A stretch of 64,000 nt of DNA, from contig OY997596.1 of NCBI GenBank assembly GCA_963921825.1, forward strand, positions 17,055,001 to 17,119,000. Direction: 5' to 3'. Below are positions 20,401-32,900 of the stretch, in pieces; positions within the stretch are counted from its first letter, which is position 1, and every line of letters begins with the position of its first letter. A model generated the notes under the pieces. The model was not told the DNA's origin. It saw only the letters and a program-made list of their open reading frames with translations, and did not search any database. The position numbers and the translations under genes were made by a program. Origin of the DNA: Erodium maritimum (lineage: Eukaryota > Streptophyta > Magnoliopsida > Geraniales > Geraniaceae).

Positions 20401-22360
20401 GGACTGGGATGCGTACTGATGCAGTTGGGCAGAGTGGTAGCTTATGGCTCCAGGCAGCTGAAGACGCATGAGCGCAACTATCCTACCCACGACTTGGAGC
20501 TAGCAGCAGTCGTGTTTGCGCTAAAGAGCTGGCGATATTATCTGTATGACGAGGGGTTTCAGGTGTTCTCAGATCACAAGAGCCTCAAGTACATATTTTC
20601 CCAGCGAGACCTGAACATGCGTCAGCGACGGTGGATGGAGCTACTCGAGGAGTACGACTTCGAGCTACACTACCATCCGGGCAAGGCGAACGTGGTCGCC
20701 GACGCCTTGAGTAGGAAGTCGACTCCGAGCCTCGCCAGCATATCTGTCCGAGAGTGGGACATGATGGGGGACCTGAGCACTTCGGGCTTGAGCTAAAGGA
20801 GGTTACGGGTGACATGGCCATGTGCTCGTTAGTGGCTCAGCCCTCACTGCTTTCCCAAGTGTTGGAGGCGCAGACGGAGGACGTCGAGACGGCACAAATC
20901 GAAGAGAGGGTAGTCAACGGCGACGAGGTAGTGGGTTGGAAGATCAGTACAGATTGGGGACTACAGTACACAGGAAGACTGTTCGTGCCGGTTAATTGTA
21001 GAGACGCCGTGTTACGAGAGGCACACCATTCGCGTCTCACAGTGCATCCGGGGGCACCAAGATGTACCGTGACCTCAGACGGCACTACTGGTGGCGCGGT
21101 ATGAGGAGAGCAGTCGCAGAATTTGTGTCGAGATGCCTCGTCTGTCAGCAGGTGAAGGCCGAGCATCAACGTCCAGCGGGGTTGTTACAGCCACTACCGA
21201 TTGCTCAGTGGAAGTGGGAACACATTACGATGGACTTCGTGTGTGGACTACCGAGATCGCCTAAGGGAAACGACGCCGTGTGGGTGGTAGTCGACCGGTT
21301 GACCAAGTCGGCCCACTTCCTGGCTATGAGGATGACCGACCCAGTCGACAAGTTGAGCAGCTTGTATGTTCGGGAAATAGTGCGCCTCCACGGGGTCCCG
21401 GTGTCGATAGTGTCTGACAGGGATCCCCGCTTCACGTCCAGGTTTTGGCCGAGTCTGCAGAAGGCATTGGGGACCGAGGTGCTACTCAGTACATCACATC
21501 ATCCTCAGACAGACGGTCAGTCGGAGCGTACCATTTAGATCTTAGAGGACATGTTGCGAGCATGTGTGCTGGATTTCGGGGGATCTTGGGAGACCCACCT
21601 GCCATTGGCCGAGTTCGCCTACAACAACAGCTTCCAGACCAGTATCGGGATGGCACCGTTCGAAGCGTTGTATGGGAGACCGTGTCGGTCACCAGTATAC
21701 TGGGCAGAGGTGGGGGACAAGAGTCTGCTAGGGCCAGATCTTGTCAGAGAGACGACGGAGAAAGTCGCACTGATCCGCGATCGACTGAGGACAGCGCAGA
21801 GCCGACAAAAGAGTTATGCCGACAGGCGACGTCGACCTCTTGAGTTTGCAGTCGGGGATCACGTGTTCCTGAAGGTGAGCCCGAGGAAAGGGCTGGTGCG
21901 GTTCAGGTGCAGCGGGGGCAAGTTGGCTCCGAGGTACATTGGCTCGTTCCAGATTTTGGGCAGAGTGGGAACAGTGGCTTATCGTCTGGCGTTGCCACCG
22001 CAATTTGGGAGAGTCCATAACATCTTCCACGTGTCTCAGTTGCGGCAGTACAATGCAGACCCCTCCCACGTCATTGAGTGGACAGATATCGAGATGGCTG
22101 ATGATGTCTCCTATGAGGAGCAGCCAGTTCGGATTATGGACACGCGGGAGCAGATTCTGCGGGGAGGCAAGAGTATCCACTTGGTACGAGTGCAGTGGAA
22201 GCACCACGGGGCGGAATCGACTTGGGAGCGCGAGGACGAGGTTCGCGCGAAGTATCCCGCCTTGTTCATTTCCCGAGGTACGCCTGTTTTAAATTTCGTG
22301 GGCGAAATTCCATTAAGGGGGGTAGATTGTAAAACCCGCTTCGTTTCATTAGGGTATTAA
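17476..22360 (+). pseudogene. gag-pol: E2 gag-pol polyprotein (five breaks)
   Basis: Single-frame Ty3-gypsy polyprotein. ATG at 17476 opens an Arg/Gly-rich tail, followed by the gag core (about 17830-18330) and two CX2CX4HX4C knuckles (from about 18520 and 18643). Protease motif DTGASHSF is at 18988. RT has the FVDD active site at 19939-19950. RNase H follows (about 20370-20770), then integrase with a His/Cys zinc region (about 21015-21160) and DDE core (about 21230-21530), and a C-terminal chromodomain (about 22060-22265) that in this lineage guides insertion to heterochromatin. The frame runs 33 bases into the 3' LTR. Breaks: TGA at 18103 in gag, TGA at 19759 in RT, loss of one T near 20780, loss of one G in the run 21050-21054, TAG at 21536 in integrase. 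E1 gag has an arginine codon at the first site. Confidence 0.93.
22315..22326 (+). promoter_or_regulatory. Polypurine tract of E2
   Basis: AAGGGGGGTAGA directly before the 3' LTR. It lies inside the end of the polyprotein frame. Same as in E1. Confidence 0.85.
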
Positions 22361-25300
22361 TTTAAAATCCTAAAACCTTAGGGTAGGTTCTTGAAACAAG
22401 TGGCAAAAAAAAAGAATAGAAGCTGGGCAGGCCAGGCCAGACCCGGTTTGGGCTTGAACCCGTTTTCTGGTCTGAGGCCCAAAACGGCCGGCCCAAAACC
22501 CACACCCTTTAAAAGACTGAAACCCTAGGGTTTCAGTCTCATTTTCGCGCAGCCACCCTCAGACCCTCTCCCTCTCCCGATCCGACTCTCCCTCCTCCTT
22601 CGTCTTCCTCGCCGAACTCCGGCCACCACCGTTTCCGGCCGCTACCTCCCTCACCAGCCTCGTCCCTTCTTCTTCTCCCCCATCCCGACGCCGTCACCGC
22701 TCCGGCCAGCCACGCAACCACCGTCCCCGACCTCCCTATCTCTCCTCCTTCGTCTTCCTCACCAAACTCCCACCGTCCATCACCAGCTCCGGCCACCAGT
22801 TTCGTCCCGAGCTCCCCACGCCATCTTCCCCGTCTCTGTCCAAAACCCGGCCGTCCACCACCGGTTTCGTCCCGAGCCCTAACGCGCCGCCGCCCCGCTT
22901 CCCGTCTCCGATCTCCCCGTCTGAGCCCTAACACGAACCGAGCTCCCGCCGTCGCCGGCGAGCTCGTCAGATCCGGAACGGGACGAGTCGTCCGGACCCG
23001 AGCCGTACGCCGCCGTACACCGTCGCTCTCCACCGCCGCCATCGTTCCTCACGGTTAGTTCTCGGCCGTGGAACCTCGGCCGACCGGCGCCGGTGGTCGG
23101 CCGCACCTAACCCGATCCCGTTCTTCTTCGTCTTTGCTTTCCCGTTCCCGAGTTCGTTTAGATCCGGTCGGGATGGAACGGAGCTCCCGAAATGGAAGGG
23201 AACAGAACAGAAAAACGTAGATCTGGTTTTGTTTAAAGGATTGTTGTAATGGTGTAAATCTGAATTTGTAAAGATGAACAAATTTAAGTTATTGTATTAT
23301 GTTCATACGTTTCTGATCTGTTTAAGTGTGTTAAGGTTTTAAGCTGAGTTTTTAAAACTAAAATCGGAATTAAAACAAAAGGACGATCTGAGTAATTTGG
23401 ACGTAAAATGGTTCTTGATAAAAACTAGATCGGTTGATTTAAACGGGTTTTAAAACGAAAGTCGGCTGTTAAGTTAAACTCGAGTTAAGTTAAATCAAAA
23501 AGGGGGGAAACGAAATCAAATCGGTTTTAGAAGGGTTTTGGACCAAAAATCTCGAGTTTGGAAACGAGCAGAAGGAAACGGTTTTGCTTTGAAATCAAAG
23601 ACGGAATTAATTAAAGCAAGGAGTTTCAAAGACGGTTTTAAGTAAAAATGGGTTTTAACTGGGTTTAGATCAAACATGGGTTCGGTACGCGGGTGCTCGA
23701 ACCCGATCCGTCGTAACCCGACTTTTATCCCACTCGAGTGTAAACGACAACTGTCGAATTTAAACTGGACAAATCGTAGCCGTTAACTTAACGGCGGATT
23801 AATTTGGGGCTTCGTGTTAAATTTAGAGTCCGGCTCCGATCGAGGGGGAGCCCGGAAAGCAATTTACAAAACCCGGGCAGATTCGCCATGTCGGGCGAAT
23901 CGGGCCTTTAAGGGTCCTTTATCGACATTGTCGGGGTTACGTTTGGGCGTTGAGTTTATTTAATTTTGGCCTGTTCGTACTAGTTTAAAAGTGAGTTAAA
24001 TTTGTGTGCTTTTAGATCGTGCTGCGGACCGAGGCAAAGGGAGGCTCGGCGAGTGACTGCGATCATCTCGGGTTTAGTGGAGCGCTTTTGGAGTTGCTTA
24101 CGAGGTAGGGAAAAGTAGCCGGATCTCGGCCCTGACTAGGGAAAGTTAATTGTAGAAATGCATGTGACACTTAGTAGTGTCGTAGGAGCAGAGAATTTAG
24201 CGTTAACTGATTTACTGGAGGCATATGACCATGCCCGGAGGTTGTTGTGCGTTATTTGTTGATTGAGTTTGGGTGGCCTTGAGAGCCCGTGTTTTTGTTG
24301 TTTGAGTTGGGTGGCCTTGAGAGCCCGTGTTATTTATTGTCAAGTTTGGGTGGCCTTGAGAGCCCGTGTTATTTATTGCTGAGTCTTGGGAGGCCATGAG
24401 AGCCCGTGTTGTCGTTTCGGTGTTTTGAGTGGCCGTGAGTGCCCGTGGGGTTGTGAACCCGTACTTTATCGTTGGTGTCTTGGGTGGCCATGAGGGCCCG
24501 TAGGGTTGTTGAACCTGTGTTTCATTGTTGGTGTCTTGTTGGCCTTGAGTGCCTGTGGAGTTGCCACCGGTGTCGTTACTCTCTGTTCGAACTTGTTTGT
24601 GATTGTGATTGGTTACTTGATACTGGTGGAGGTTGTGTGGTGTAGCTAGCCTCCCGACTGGGATCGGGAGAAGCGGAGGGGTTGTGGGCTAGCTCCCCGA
24701 CTGGGATCGGGGGAAGGACGCGCGGGTGTGGCTAACCACCCGACTGGGATCGGGTGAAGCGGAGAGGTTGTGGGTTAGCCTCCCGACTGGGATCGGGAGA
24801 AGTTGCGCGACAGGTCGACCGCCTGACCACGTCTATGATCGGTAAAGGGCGAGAGACAGAGTTTGGTTACTGAGCAGCCGTTTTGCGATCCTTTGCGATC
24901 TTGTTTGGTATTGTGTGGTCAGTCGTGTCTTGGAGGAGGTCGTCGATCGTAGCGTGGGGTCTACATAACGTATCCGAGTGTTGAGTCAGTTGAGGAAAGT
25001 TCTGGTTGTGTGTGTATCTTTTGGGTCGTGGTTGGTGTCACCGGCTTTGTTTACTTTTTATGCCATAGTCAGTCTGTTATCTGTGGTGGTGAGCGAACGC
25101 TCACCCCTAGCTGCTTTTCCTACAGGAACCGTTCGTAGTCTGGACTAGGTGAGCTTCTGAAGCTTGAAGAGCTTGAAGCGGGTTGCTGGGTGTTTGAATC
25201 TAGAGACGTGTATCTCGTTTTGTCCAAGTGTGGAACTATTATTTTTGAGATGTAAATAATATTCTTTTGTGGAACTAAACTGACTTTTAAAGTGATTTAA

Positions 25301-25377
25301 CGAAAACAGGTTTCCGTATTGTAACTTTTTAAATGTTCGCGTCCCTAGTTTCGGTTCGTTGAAATTGGGGCGTGACA
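22328..25377 (+). repeat. 3' LTR of E2 (3050 bp)
   Basis: Same layout as the 5' LTR. Differences from it cluster in the first about 310 bp and last about 800 bp; the roughly 1.85 kb between has almost none. It keeps the 66-bp segment missing from the 5' LTR. Palindrome at 25088-25105. Confidence 0.93.
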
Positions 25378-25382
25378 GTGGC

Positions 25383-26352
25383 TATGTGAGCCTTTGGGGT
25401 GTTGAACCCGTATGTTACTGTTTGTGTGTCGTTGGTGGCCATGTGTGCCTGTGGGGTGTTAAACTTGTATTGCTGCTGACTGTCTTGATGAGGGGTAGTT
25501 AGTCGTTATATTATTGTCGCTATTTGTTGAACCTTGGGTGATGATTGTGATTGCATGGAGGTTGGGGCCCACCTGAAAACAAAGGGGTGCCACAGGGTCG
25601 CGCGCGTAAGGGTTGGCTAGCCTTCCGACTAACCATCGGTAAAGTGTGCAGTTTTATGCGATGAAGGGCGGCTCCCCTTCCGACTAGCTATCGGAAGAGT
25701 ATTTATGTATATGTCGCGAACAGGTCGACCGCCTGGCCCGACTGCGTGTCGGGGAAAGTTGCGTGGGGCAGGCTCAAGCCCAGCCGGTTAGCGACCAACA
25801 CTGAGTAGCTGGTGTGCGGTCCTTTGTGATCTTGGTTGCTGCGTGGTTATTATTTGCGTTTTTGGTTGAAGTCGTAAATGCTGTGTCGGGTCTACATTAC
25901 GTGTCCGGGTTTTGAGATGGTTGGGAAAGTTGAACAGTGGTATTGCGTGATCGTCAGTCTAAATTGTGTTTTTGTGGTAGTAGTCCTCGGGGTTGTTGTT
26001 GTCTGGTTCCCGGCATTTCTGCTGGTATGCCGTGGTCAGCTTGGTATCCGTGGCGGTGAGCGAAATGCTCACCCCCTGCTACTTTTCCTGCAGGTACTGG
26101 TCGTGAGACGGACTAGGAGAGCCCTCGAAGCTTGAAGAGCTGGGAGCGGAAGTCCGGGTCTCTGGGTAGTTAGTGACGTGCCTTGTAGCTCGTTTGTACA
26201 TCGTTTTGAACGTATTTTTTTCCGCTGTAAAATTATCGTTTTTGCTTAACTTAAGTGTTGATTTAAGGAGGTTTATTAAAATGTTTGAAAATTGTTTTAT
26301 TGTTTCACCGTTCGCGTTTCGGATTCGGTCCTACCGAATTCGGGGCGTGACA
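25383..26352 (+). repeat. Solo LTR B1, right part
   Basis: Continues the family B sequence after E2. It includes the hairpin CGACTGCGTGTCG region (25738-25753), a variant palindrome GGTGAGCGAAATGCTCACC near 26053 and an acceptor-like TTTTCCTGCAG ending at 26093. Ends GGGGCGTGACA at 26352, followed by TSD TGTAG (26353-26357). Confidence 0.9.
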
Positions 26353-26361
26353 TGTAGTTTA

Positions 26362-28560
26362 TCTTAATACTACTATAAAAAACTGATATTTTTGGTTAAG
26401 TTATAACTAGAATATTATTAATTTTCTGGTTCCGTCCTGTACAAGTCGGTATTTTTAATTTATGAACCTTTTGTAAATTTTCATTAACTTCAGTTGTTAA
26501 TTCGCAGCACAAATCTGACGAATGTGCATTTCAGCCTAGGGGTGATAAGGAAATCATGACTACAATAACAAAACTAGGCAACAAGGATATGTAATGTCAT
26601 GTTCCGCTGTTATCGGAACTCTGGTTATAAATGTCAGTTTCATTCAGTTGTTTTATGACAAGAGCTGTTATTTCTTGTTTTTTGTTGGACCCATGGCTTT
26701 ATAATTCTTTTACAACTGCATCCATTGTTAATCATTTTTTTAACCAAATATGAAGTATTGTTGCCTTTTTAAAGTTGTTTTTAATTACACTCACATAATG
26801 CATTGAATTTTTTGAATTGTATGTTATTCATGACTCTTAGTGCATCCAACATCAGTTTTATTGAATGGTTATGGTTGTACGTTTTTTTCTAAATGAATTT
26901 GACTGTAACTAAGTAACCATAAATTCATTACACATCTAGTCCCGCTGTTTTTAGAATTCTGATTTAAATCCTCAGTATGATTTAGTTGTTTTATGTCAGG
27001 ACCTATCGTTTCTTTTTTTGTGTTGACCCATGGCTTTAGAATTCCTTTAGTAATGCATTCATTTGTTGATCAATATTTGACCAAATATGTAGTATTGTTG
27101 CCTATTTTAAACTTGATTTTTATATTACAAAAACATAATGTATTGCATTTTCTGATAATCATATGCTCTCCTAACTCATAATACATTTAACTTCATTTCT
27201 ATTGAATGATTGTTTTAAAAATAACACAAACCATATGTCTTTGTTTAACCATAAATTTTTTCCTTAACAAATTAGGTAATCAATATTGGGGTTTCATTTC
27301 AGTAATGTACAAATAATTAAATGTGTAACTACACAATATCAATTAAATGTTCTAACTACACAATATGAACAACTACTCAACCAATAGTGCCTTCAGTACC
27401 AATAAGCAGCCTTTACCACAAATATTAATGTTCATTTTGTAATTTAACCTAATTAACAAGTCCACTTATGTTTGTTTTATTTCTTCAAACTGAATTTGAC
27501 TTTAACTAAGTAATCATACATTCATTACAATTATGTACAATAATCTGTTATTGGTTAGCATTGCATAATTTACCATTCTTATACATTTCATTAACTGGGT
27601 TGCATAAACATTCCAGATTTCAAATATCTAACATTAAATTCCAATAGAAATTTAATACATGAATTATATGCTCTTATTCCAATATCTAATTTCTAACGAT
27701 GCTATAACTTCATGCCCTCGATAAAACTTATGTGGATAATAAATAAAACTACACCACTGTTTCAAGTTTTATCGGCCCATTTAAACCAAAATTCTTTAGT
27801 GAATAGCAATACGGTTATAGAATTGTGCTTAGTCATTCCTTTAAATTCTATTTATACCAGGCAATCTATACCGGTGTCGCTGAAATTGAAACGACACACA
27901 TGTCCCATTTCTGTGTTCTTTTGCATTCCTCCCTGTCGATAGTTCGTCAATTATGCCTACCTAACTGCGACTAGATCTGTATCAAATTGTAATGAGAAGG
28001 TATGATTTCAATAAAACTGATGGTAAAAGAATTCATCAACCCTGCTTGATTTTGAGTTTGTATTTCATCAATCGTGCTTGATAATGAACCATGTTCAGTT
28101 TGAATTTAGAATCTCACTCATTATACTTGATACAAGCACTATTCTTTCTGTATTAGTACTGTTTTTTTCTTATATTGCGAAACACTCCTGCTATATTGTT
28201 CAAATGATTTGTTTGTTTTTAAATTCATTTATCCCCTAACATATCTTCCTTGGATCATAACTGCAGTGAAAAGATTGTGAATTGGCATATGGGGAATCTA
28301 CAGAAAATAAAAAAAGAAGCTAATTAAACTCGGCTGTAGAGAATGATATTGGAATTATGCAACCTTATAGTTCAACAAAATGTTCTGCTTATCGCATTGG
28401 ACAAACACCAGAATTAGGTTAGTACAATGTTGTGATTGTAAAGTCCCGCACTTGTTCCCACATTCAAATTATGCATATGCTACCTTTTTTGACAATAAAT
28501 TCTAAACAGGGATCCACTCTGTATTAAAAAAGAGGTTGAATACGTGCGTCTCAAATTTCA
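26362..28560 (+). other. Helitron 5' non-coding part with a degenerate tandem duplication
   Basis: AT-rich, no supported frame. Two direct copies of about 335-340 bp can be aligned, sharing for example AGTTGTTTTATG (26646 and 26984), GACCCATGGCTTTA and TATTGAATG further on. A further echo of GAATTTGACT..AACTAAGTAA lies at about 26895 and 27490. It likely contains the Helitron promoter, but none is evident. Confidence 0.55.
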
Positions 28561-28580
28561 ATCGTTGGTACTGAAATCAT

Positions 28581-29913
28581 GTGTTGAAAAATAAAGTACG
28601 ATCGAGACTGAGGGCTGTAAACACAACCAGATGTGCCAAACCAGTGTGCTTGTATCGGAAAAAATATAAACGACTGCTCAGAAAAATGGTTGTTGTAGAT
28701 ATGGATATGAGTCCGTTTATGTCATCACGTGAATCTCGGAAGATAAACTTGCTACAACACTTTATTGCTACCCGTGGCTGCTATGATTTTTCAATCGGTA
28801 TAACTTTCTACTACACATTAACAAAGTTTTTTGAAATTTAATTAATAATATTGTCAAATGTAGGGGATACATTCTGCACAAACTGCTCAGTTTTATGCAA
28901 TGATTCACTAGATATTGATATTGGGTATCCATATGGCCGATCATATATGCTCAAATCAGTTATAAATAAATGGATTCATAGAGGTAAACTTTTCAAACCT
29001 ATTCTTTTTTTACAATATACAAGTAACATTTAATTTGTTGTTCAGTTATATCGCATTGTGAACACCTCCACATTAAACACGCATTAAAGAAGTGTGTTTG
29101 GAAAGTTAATAGGTGGAATCACCTTCATGTACGAAAAAATGAGGCCAAAATTACACAGCTTCCTATACCTTTGTCCGAGAAATGCTATAAGATACATTGC
29201 AATCAAGATATCAACGTCTGAAGAGAAAATTGAAGATTATAGATCAGGACACAAGCTCAGCTATTTCTGCTCGAGAATATTCTTAACTTTCAGCTTTCGA
29301 CCAAATTCATCAAACAAAGTAATTACAATGAATAGTGGGCAAGTATATTATCAACAATATTATTAGACACTATTTCATACATGTATCATTTGTTTTGAAT
29401 AATGAAGTTGTATGTAATTACAGGTGGAAAATTATGCAACAAATGCTCAATTTTTTCTAATGAACCTTTGGAGGTTGATAAAGTTGTGTAGAATAATTTA
29501 ACCAAAGAAAAACAATATATTATTCTACTAACCAAACAAAGAGGTAACATGATCATAATTAATGAACATTATACAAATACATTTAGTTTGCTTCATTTAC
29601 AACCAACACATCTAATTAATTATTTTATGCAGAAATGAGTGCTTGGACTATTGGAAAACCTACATAAGTATGTACAGAGTGCTCAGCCTTAATGTGGTTT
29701 GAAGAAAGAACAAACAAAGATGGAAAAAAAGAGGCCATAGTATTTACAATATATGTTGTTCAAACGGTGAAGTTGATATTCCACCTATTCCGAAACCACC
29801 ACCTGTTTTAGAAAATTTACTCAACCTTTCTTCTTGAGCAATTGGTAGAATTCTTAGAGATAAAATAAGAACATTAAATGCAATGTTGGGTATGACATCA
29901 TCAGGGGTCAATT
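28581..29913 (+). pseudogene. Helitron Rep N-terminal exons (repeated CxxC segments)
   Basis: Several short exon-like stretches. One begins near 28581 (LRAVNTTRCAKPVC and on). One follows an AG at 28862 (GDTFCTNCSVLCNDSLDIDI). One follows TTACAG near 29424 (GGKLCNKCSIFSNEPLEV). One follows TATGCAG near 29633 and contains VCTECSALMWFEERTNK and CCSNGEVDIPPIPKPPP, the conserved region that precedes the Helitron_like_N domain. The last three share a C-x2-C-S motif in similar context. Stops (TAA at about 29664, TGA near 29838) and a frameshift near 29740 show decay. Cut at 29913 by B2. Confidence 0.7.
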
Positions 29914-32900
29914 TGTAATAACCACTCCCGGTCAACGCTAGTCAAACCTACGAAAAACAGGAAAATTTAAGACAGACACTTTATTGAACCTAAAATGACC
30001 CCGAGAGTCATACCGGACTTAAGTTGACCCCGTTATCGACCAAAGTGAGTTCCGGGGGACTCAGGGCAACTTTCTGATCAATTTGGAAAAAGTTGACTTT
30101 TCGTTGGAAAAGTCAACTGAGCGACGTTTTGGTCCATTCGAGGACCGTTTTGGATCCAAAAAGCTTAGCCGTCGTCGCAGCGGTCTTAGTTGAGCCATTT
30201 CCTTGTAGCCCGTGAAGTTTCGTAATTTTTGGGAAAAAGTGCCCGTTCGGGGCCCGAAACGTCCGATTTTCGCGAATCTGATTGGTTCCCAAAAAGGTGT
30301 GGGACCCACATGACACATGTCATGAATGTGGTGGAAGGAAAAAGGGAGGACAACTTTACCCTTAACTTTAAAGAAAAGACAAAATGAAAAGGAAGGGTAT
30401 TTTGGTCTTTTTGTTATGTGTTAGTGTTTGAATCAAAATAAAAGAGAATGGTGGAGGGTGATACACGGCAATTCAGAAAATTTCAGAAATTAGGAGAGAG
30501 AATAGAGAGAAAGAAGAGAGACAAATGGAAAGAGAGAAAAAGAAAGAAAAGGGGAGATTTTTGGAGATTGTCGACGATCCGACCGTTGGATCGGGTTTAT
30601 TCTTGCATAACCGTCATCCCCTCTTCGTTGTCTATGGTAAGAACCCAACTTTTTCTCGTTTTGACACGTTTTTTTTCTAAGTGTTCGTTTAGAATTTATT
30701 AAATGATGAACGGTTGAGGTTTAGAGTTCGTTAGGAACGTTTTGGGGCGAAAAGGAACGTTTTCCATTGTGTCCGGGTGGGGCCCACTTTCCCGGGTGCT
30801 CGGGTTTTATGTTTGGGTGGTTTAGAACGTTCCCTGGACCATTTATCCATAACCGAATCGAAATTTGGAATTAAATTGGAAAAGTTGTAATTATCGGGTT
30901 TAGAAACTTTAAACGTTAATAATTTGACTTAGAAGTCGGAATTCAATTCCGTCAAGTGCGTTGGGTTCCTTGAATTATTCTAAGACCGTAGAAACGAAAA
31001 CGGGAATTTTTGGAGCCCCGGAAGGCAATTTATAAAACCCGGGCAGATTCGCCATGTCGGGCGAATCGGGCCTTGACGGGTCCCTTATCGACAATGTCGA
31101 GTAATTGGGAAGTTTGGGAGTGATCGACATTGTCGGGGTTAAGTTTGGGCATCGAGTTTAATGATTTTCAGTTTATTCCTGCAAGTTGTTAAGTTCCTTT
31201 AAATTGTGTTCTTTTAGATCGTGCCACAGACCGAGGCAAGGGAAAGCTGGGTGAGTGACTAAGATCATCACCGAAGCTCGTTGGTTGGCTTTTGGGAGAA
31301 CACGCACGAGGTAGGGAAAAGTAGCCGGATCTCGGCCCTGACTAGGGAAAGTTAACAGTAGAATTGCATGTGACACTGGGGTGTCGTGGGTTGAGTAGGT
31401 TATTGAATATTAGAAATGCATGATACGGGATCGTAGCAATTATTGGAAAAGCATGTGACACTTAGTAGTGTCGTAGGAGCAAAGAACTTAGCGTTATTAC
31501 AACTACTGGAGCCATATGACCATGCCCGGAGGTTGTTTGTGAACTTAGCGTTATTAGGAGTACTGGAGGCATATGACCATGTCCGGAGGTTGATTGAGAA
31601 ACTGTTGATATTAGGACTGTTGGAGGCTTTGGTTAAGCCGGAGGTTGATTGTTTATTTGGTGTCTTGGGTGGCCATGTGAGCCTGTGTTATTATTTGTGT
31701 TTGGGTGGCCTTGAGAGCCCGTGCTATTATTGTTGAGTCTTGGGTGGCCATGAGAGCCCGTGTTATTATTTGTGTTTGGGTGGCCTTGAGAGCCCGTGTA
31801 CTAAGGTTGGTGTCTTTGGCTGGCCTGACCGAGTTAAAGTCTCGGGGGAGGTTGCAAGCATTCTTTGACTGGCTTACGAGTTAGAGTCTCGGTAAGTTGC
31901 GAGCGTGTATTATTGTTGAGTTATGGGTGGCCACGAGTGCCTGTGGGGTCGTCGAACCCGTGTCTTTACCTTAGGTGTTTTGGGTGGCCATGTGTGCCCG
32001 TGGGGTTGTGAACCCGTGTCTTTACTATTGGTGGTTTGAGTGGCCGTGAGTGCCGTGGGGTTGTTGAGCCCGTGAGTTACTGTTTGTGTGTCTTGGGTGG
32101 CCATGAGAGCCCGTGTTTGACTGTCGAGTCTAGGGTGGCCATGAGAGCCCGTGTTTGACTGTTGAGTCTAGGGTGGCCATGAGAGCCCGTGTTTGACTGT
32201 TGAGTCTTGGGTGGCCATGAGGGCCAGTGTTTGACTGTTGGTGTCTGGGGAGGCCGTGTGTGCCCTTGGGGTTGTTGAACCTGTGTCCTTACTATTGGTG
32301 TGTCTTGGGAGGCCTTGAGTGCCTGTGGGGTTGTTGAAGCCGTGTCTTTATCGTTGGCGTGTCTTGGGAGGCCGTGAGTGCCCGTGGGGCTGTTGAGTCC
32401 GTGTTTTGTGGTTAGTGTCTTGGGTGGCCATGAGTGCCTGTGGAGTGCTGAACCTGTGTTGTTGCTGTTTGTTGAACTTGCTTGTGATTGTGATTGTGGT
32501 TACCTGAGTGAGAGAGGTTACTGAGATAGGTCGACTGCCTGGACCGAATGGGATCGGAAAGAGCGAGGGACAGAGAAGTTTTAAGACAGGTCGACTGCCT
32601 AGACCGACTTTGTGTTGGAAAGAGCGAGGGACAGAGAAGTTGTAAGACAGGTCGACTGCCTGGACCGACTTTGTGTTGGAAAGAGCGAGGGACAGAGAAG
32701 TTGTAAGACAGGTCGACTGCCTGGACCGACTTTGTGTTGGAAAGAGTGAAGGACAGAGAAGTTGTAAGACAGGTCTACCGCCTGGACCGACTAGGATCGG
32801 AAAGGGCGAGAAACAGAATTGGTTACTGAGCAGCTGGTTTGCGATCCTTTGTGATCTTGTTTGGTGTGCGATCCCTTGTGATCTTGTTTGGTGTTGCGTA

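Larger units (their letters stand above)
13797..25377 (+). mobile_element. E2: full-length Tekay/Del-like chromovirus LTR retrotransposon
   Basis: Complete 11.6-kb Ty3-gypsy element: 5' LTR 13797-16780, primer site, leader, gag-pol 17476-22360, polypurine tract 22315-22326, 3' LTR 22328-25377. It is flanked by the perfect 5-bp TSD GTGGC (13792-13796 and 25378-25382) inside solo LTR B1. Domain order gag-PR-RT-RH-INT-chromodomain, LTRs of 3 kb and the initiator-Met primer fit the Tekay/Del lineage. The LTRs differ by about 20 substitutions by eye plus a 66-bp indel, so it is older than E1. The polyprotein is broken at five places, so this copy cannot act alone. Confidence 0.95.
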
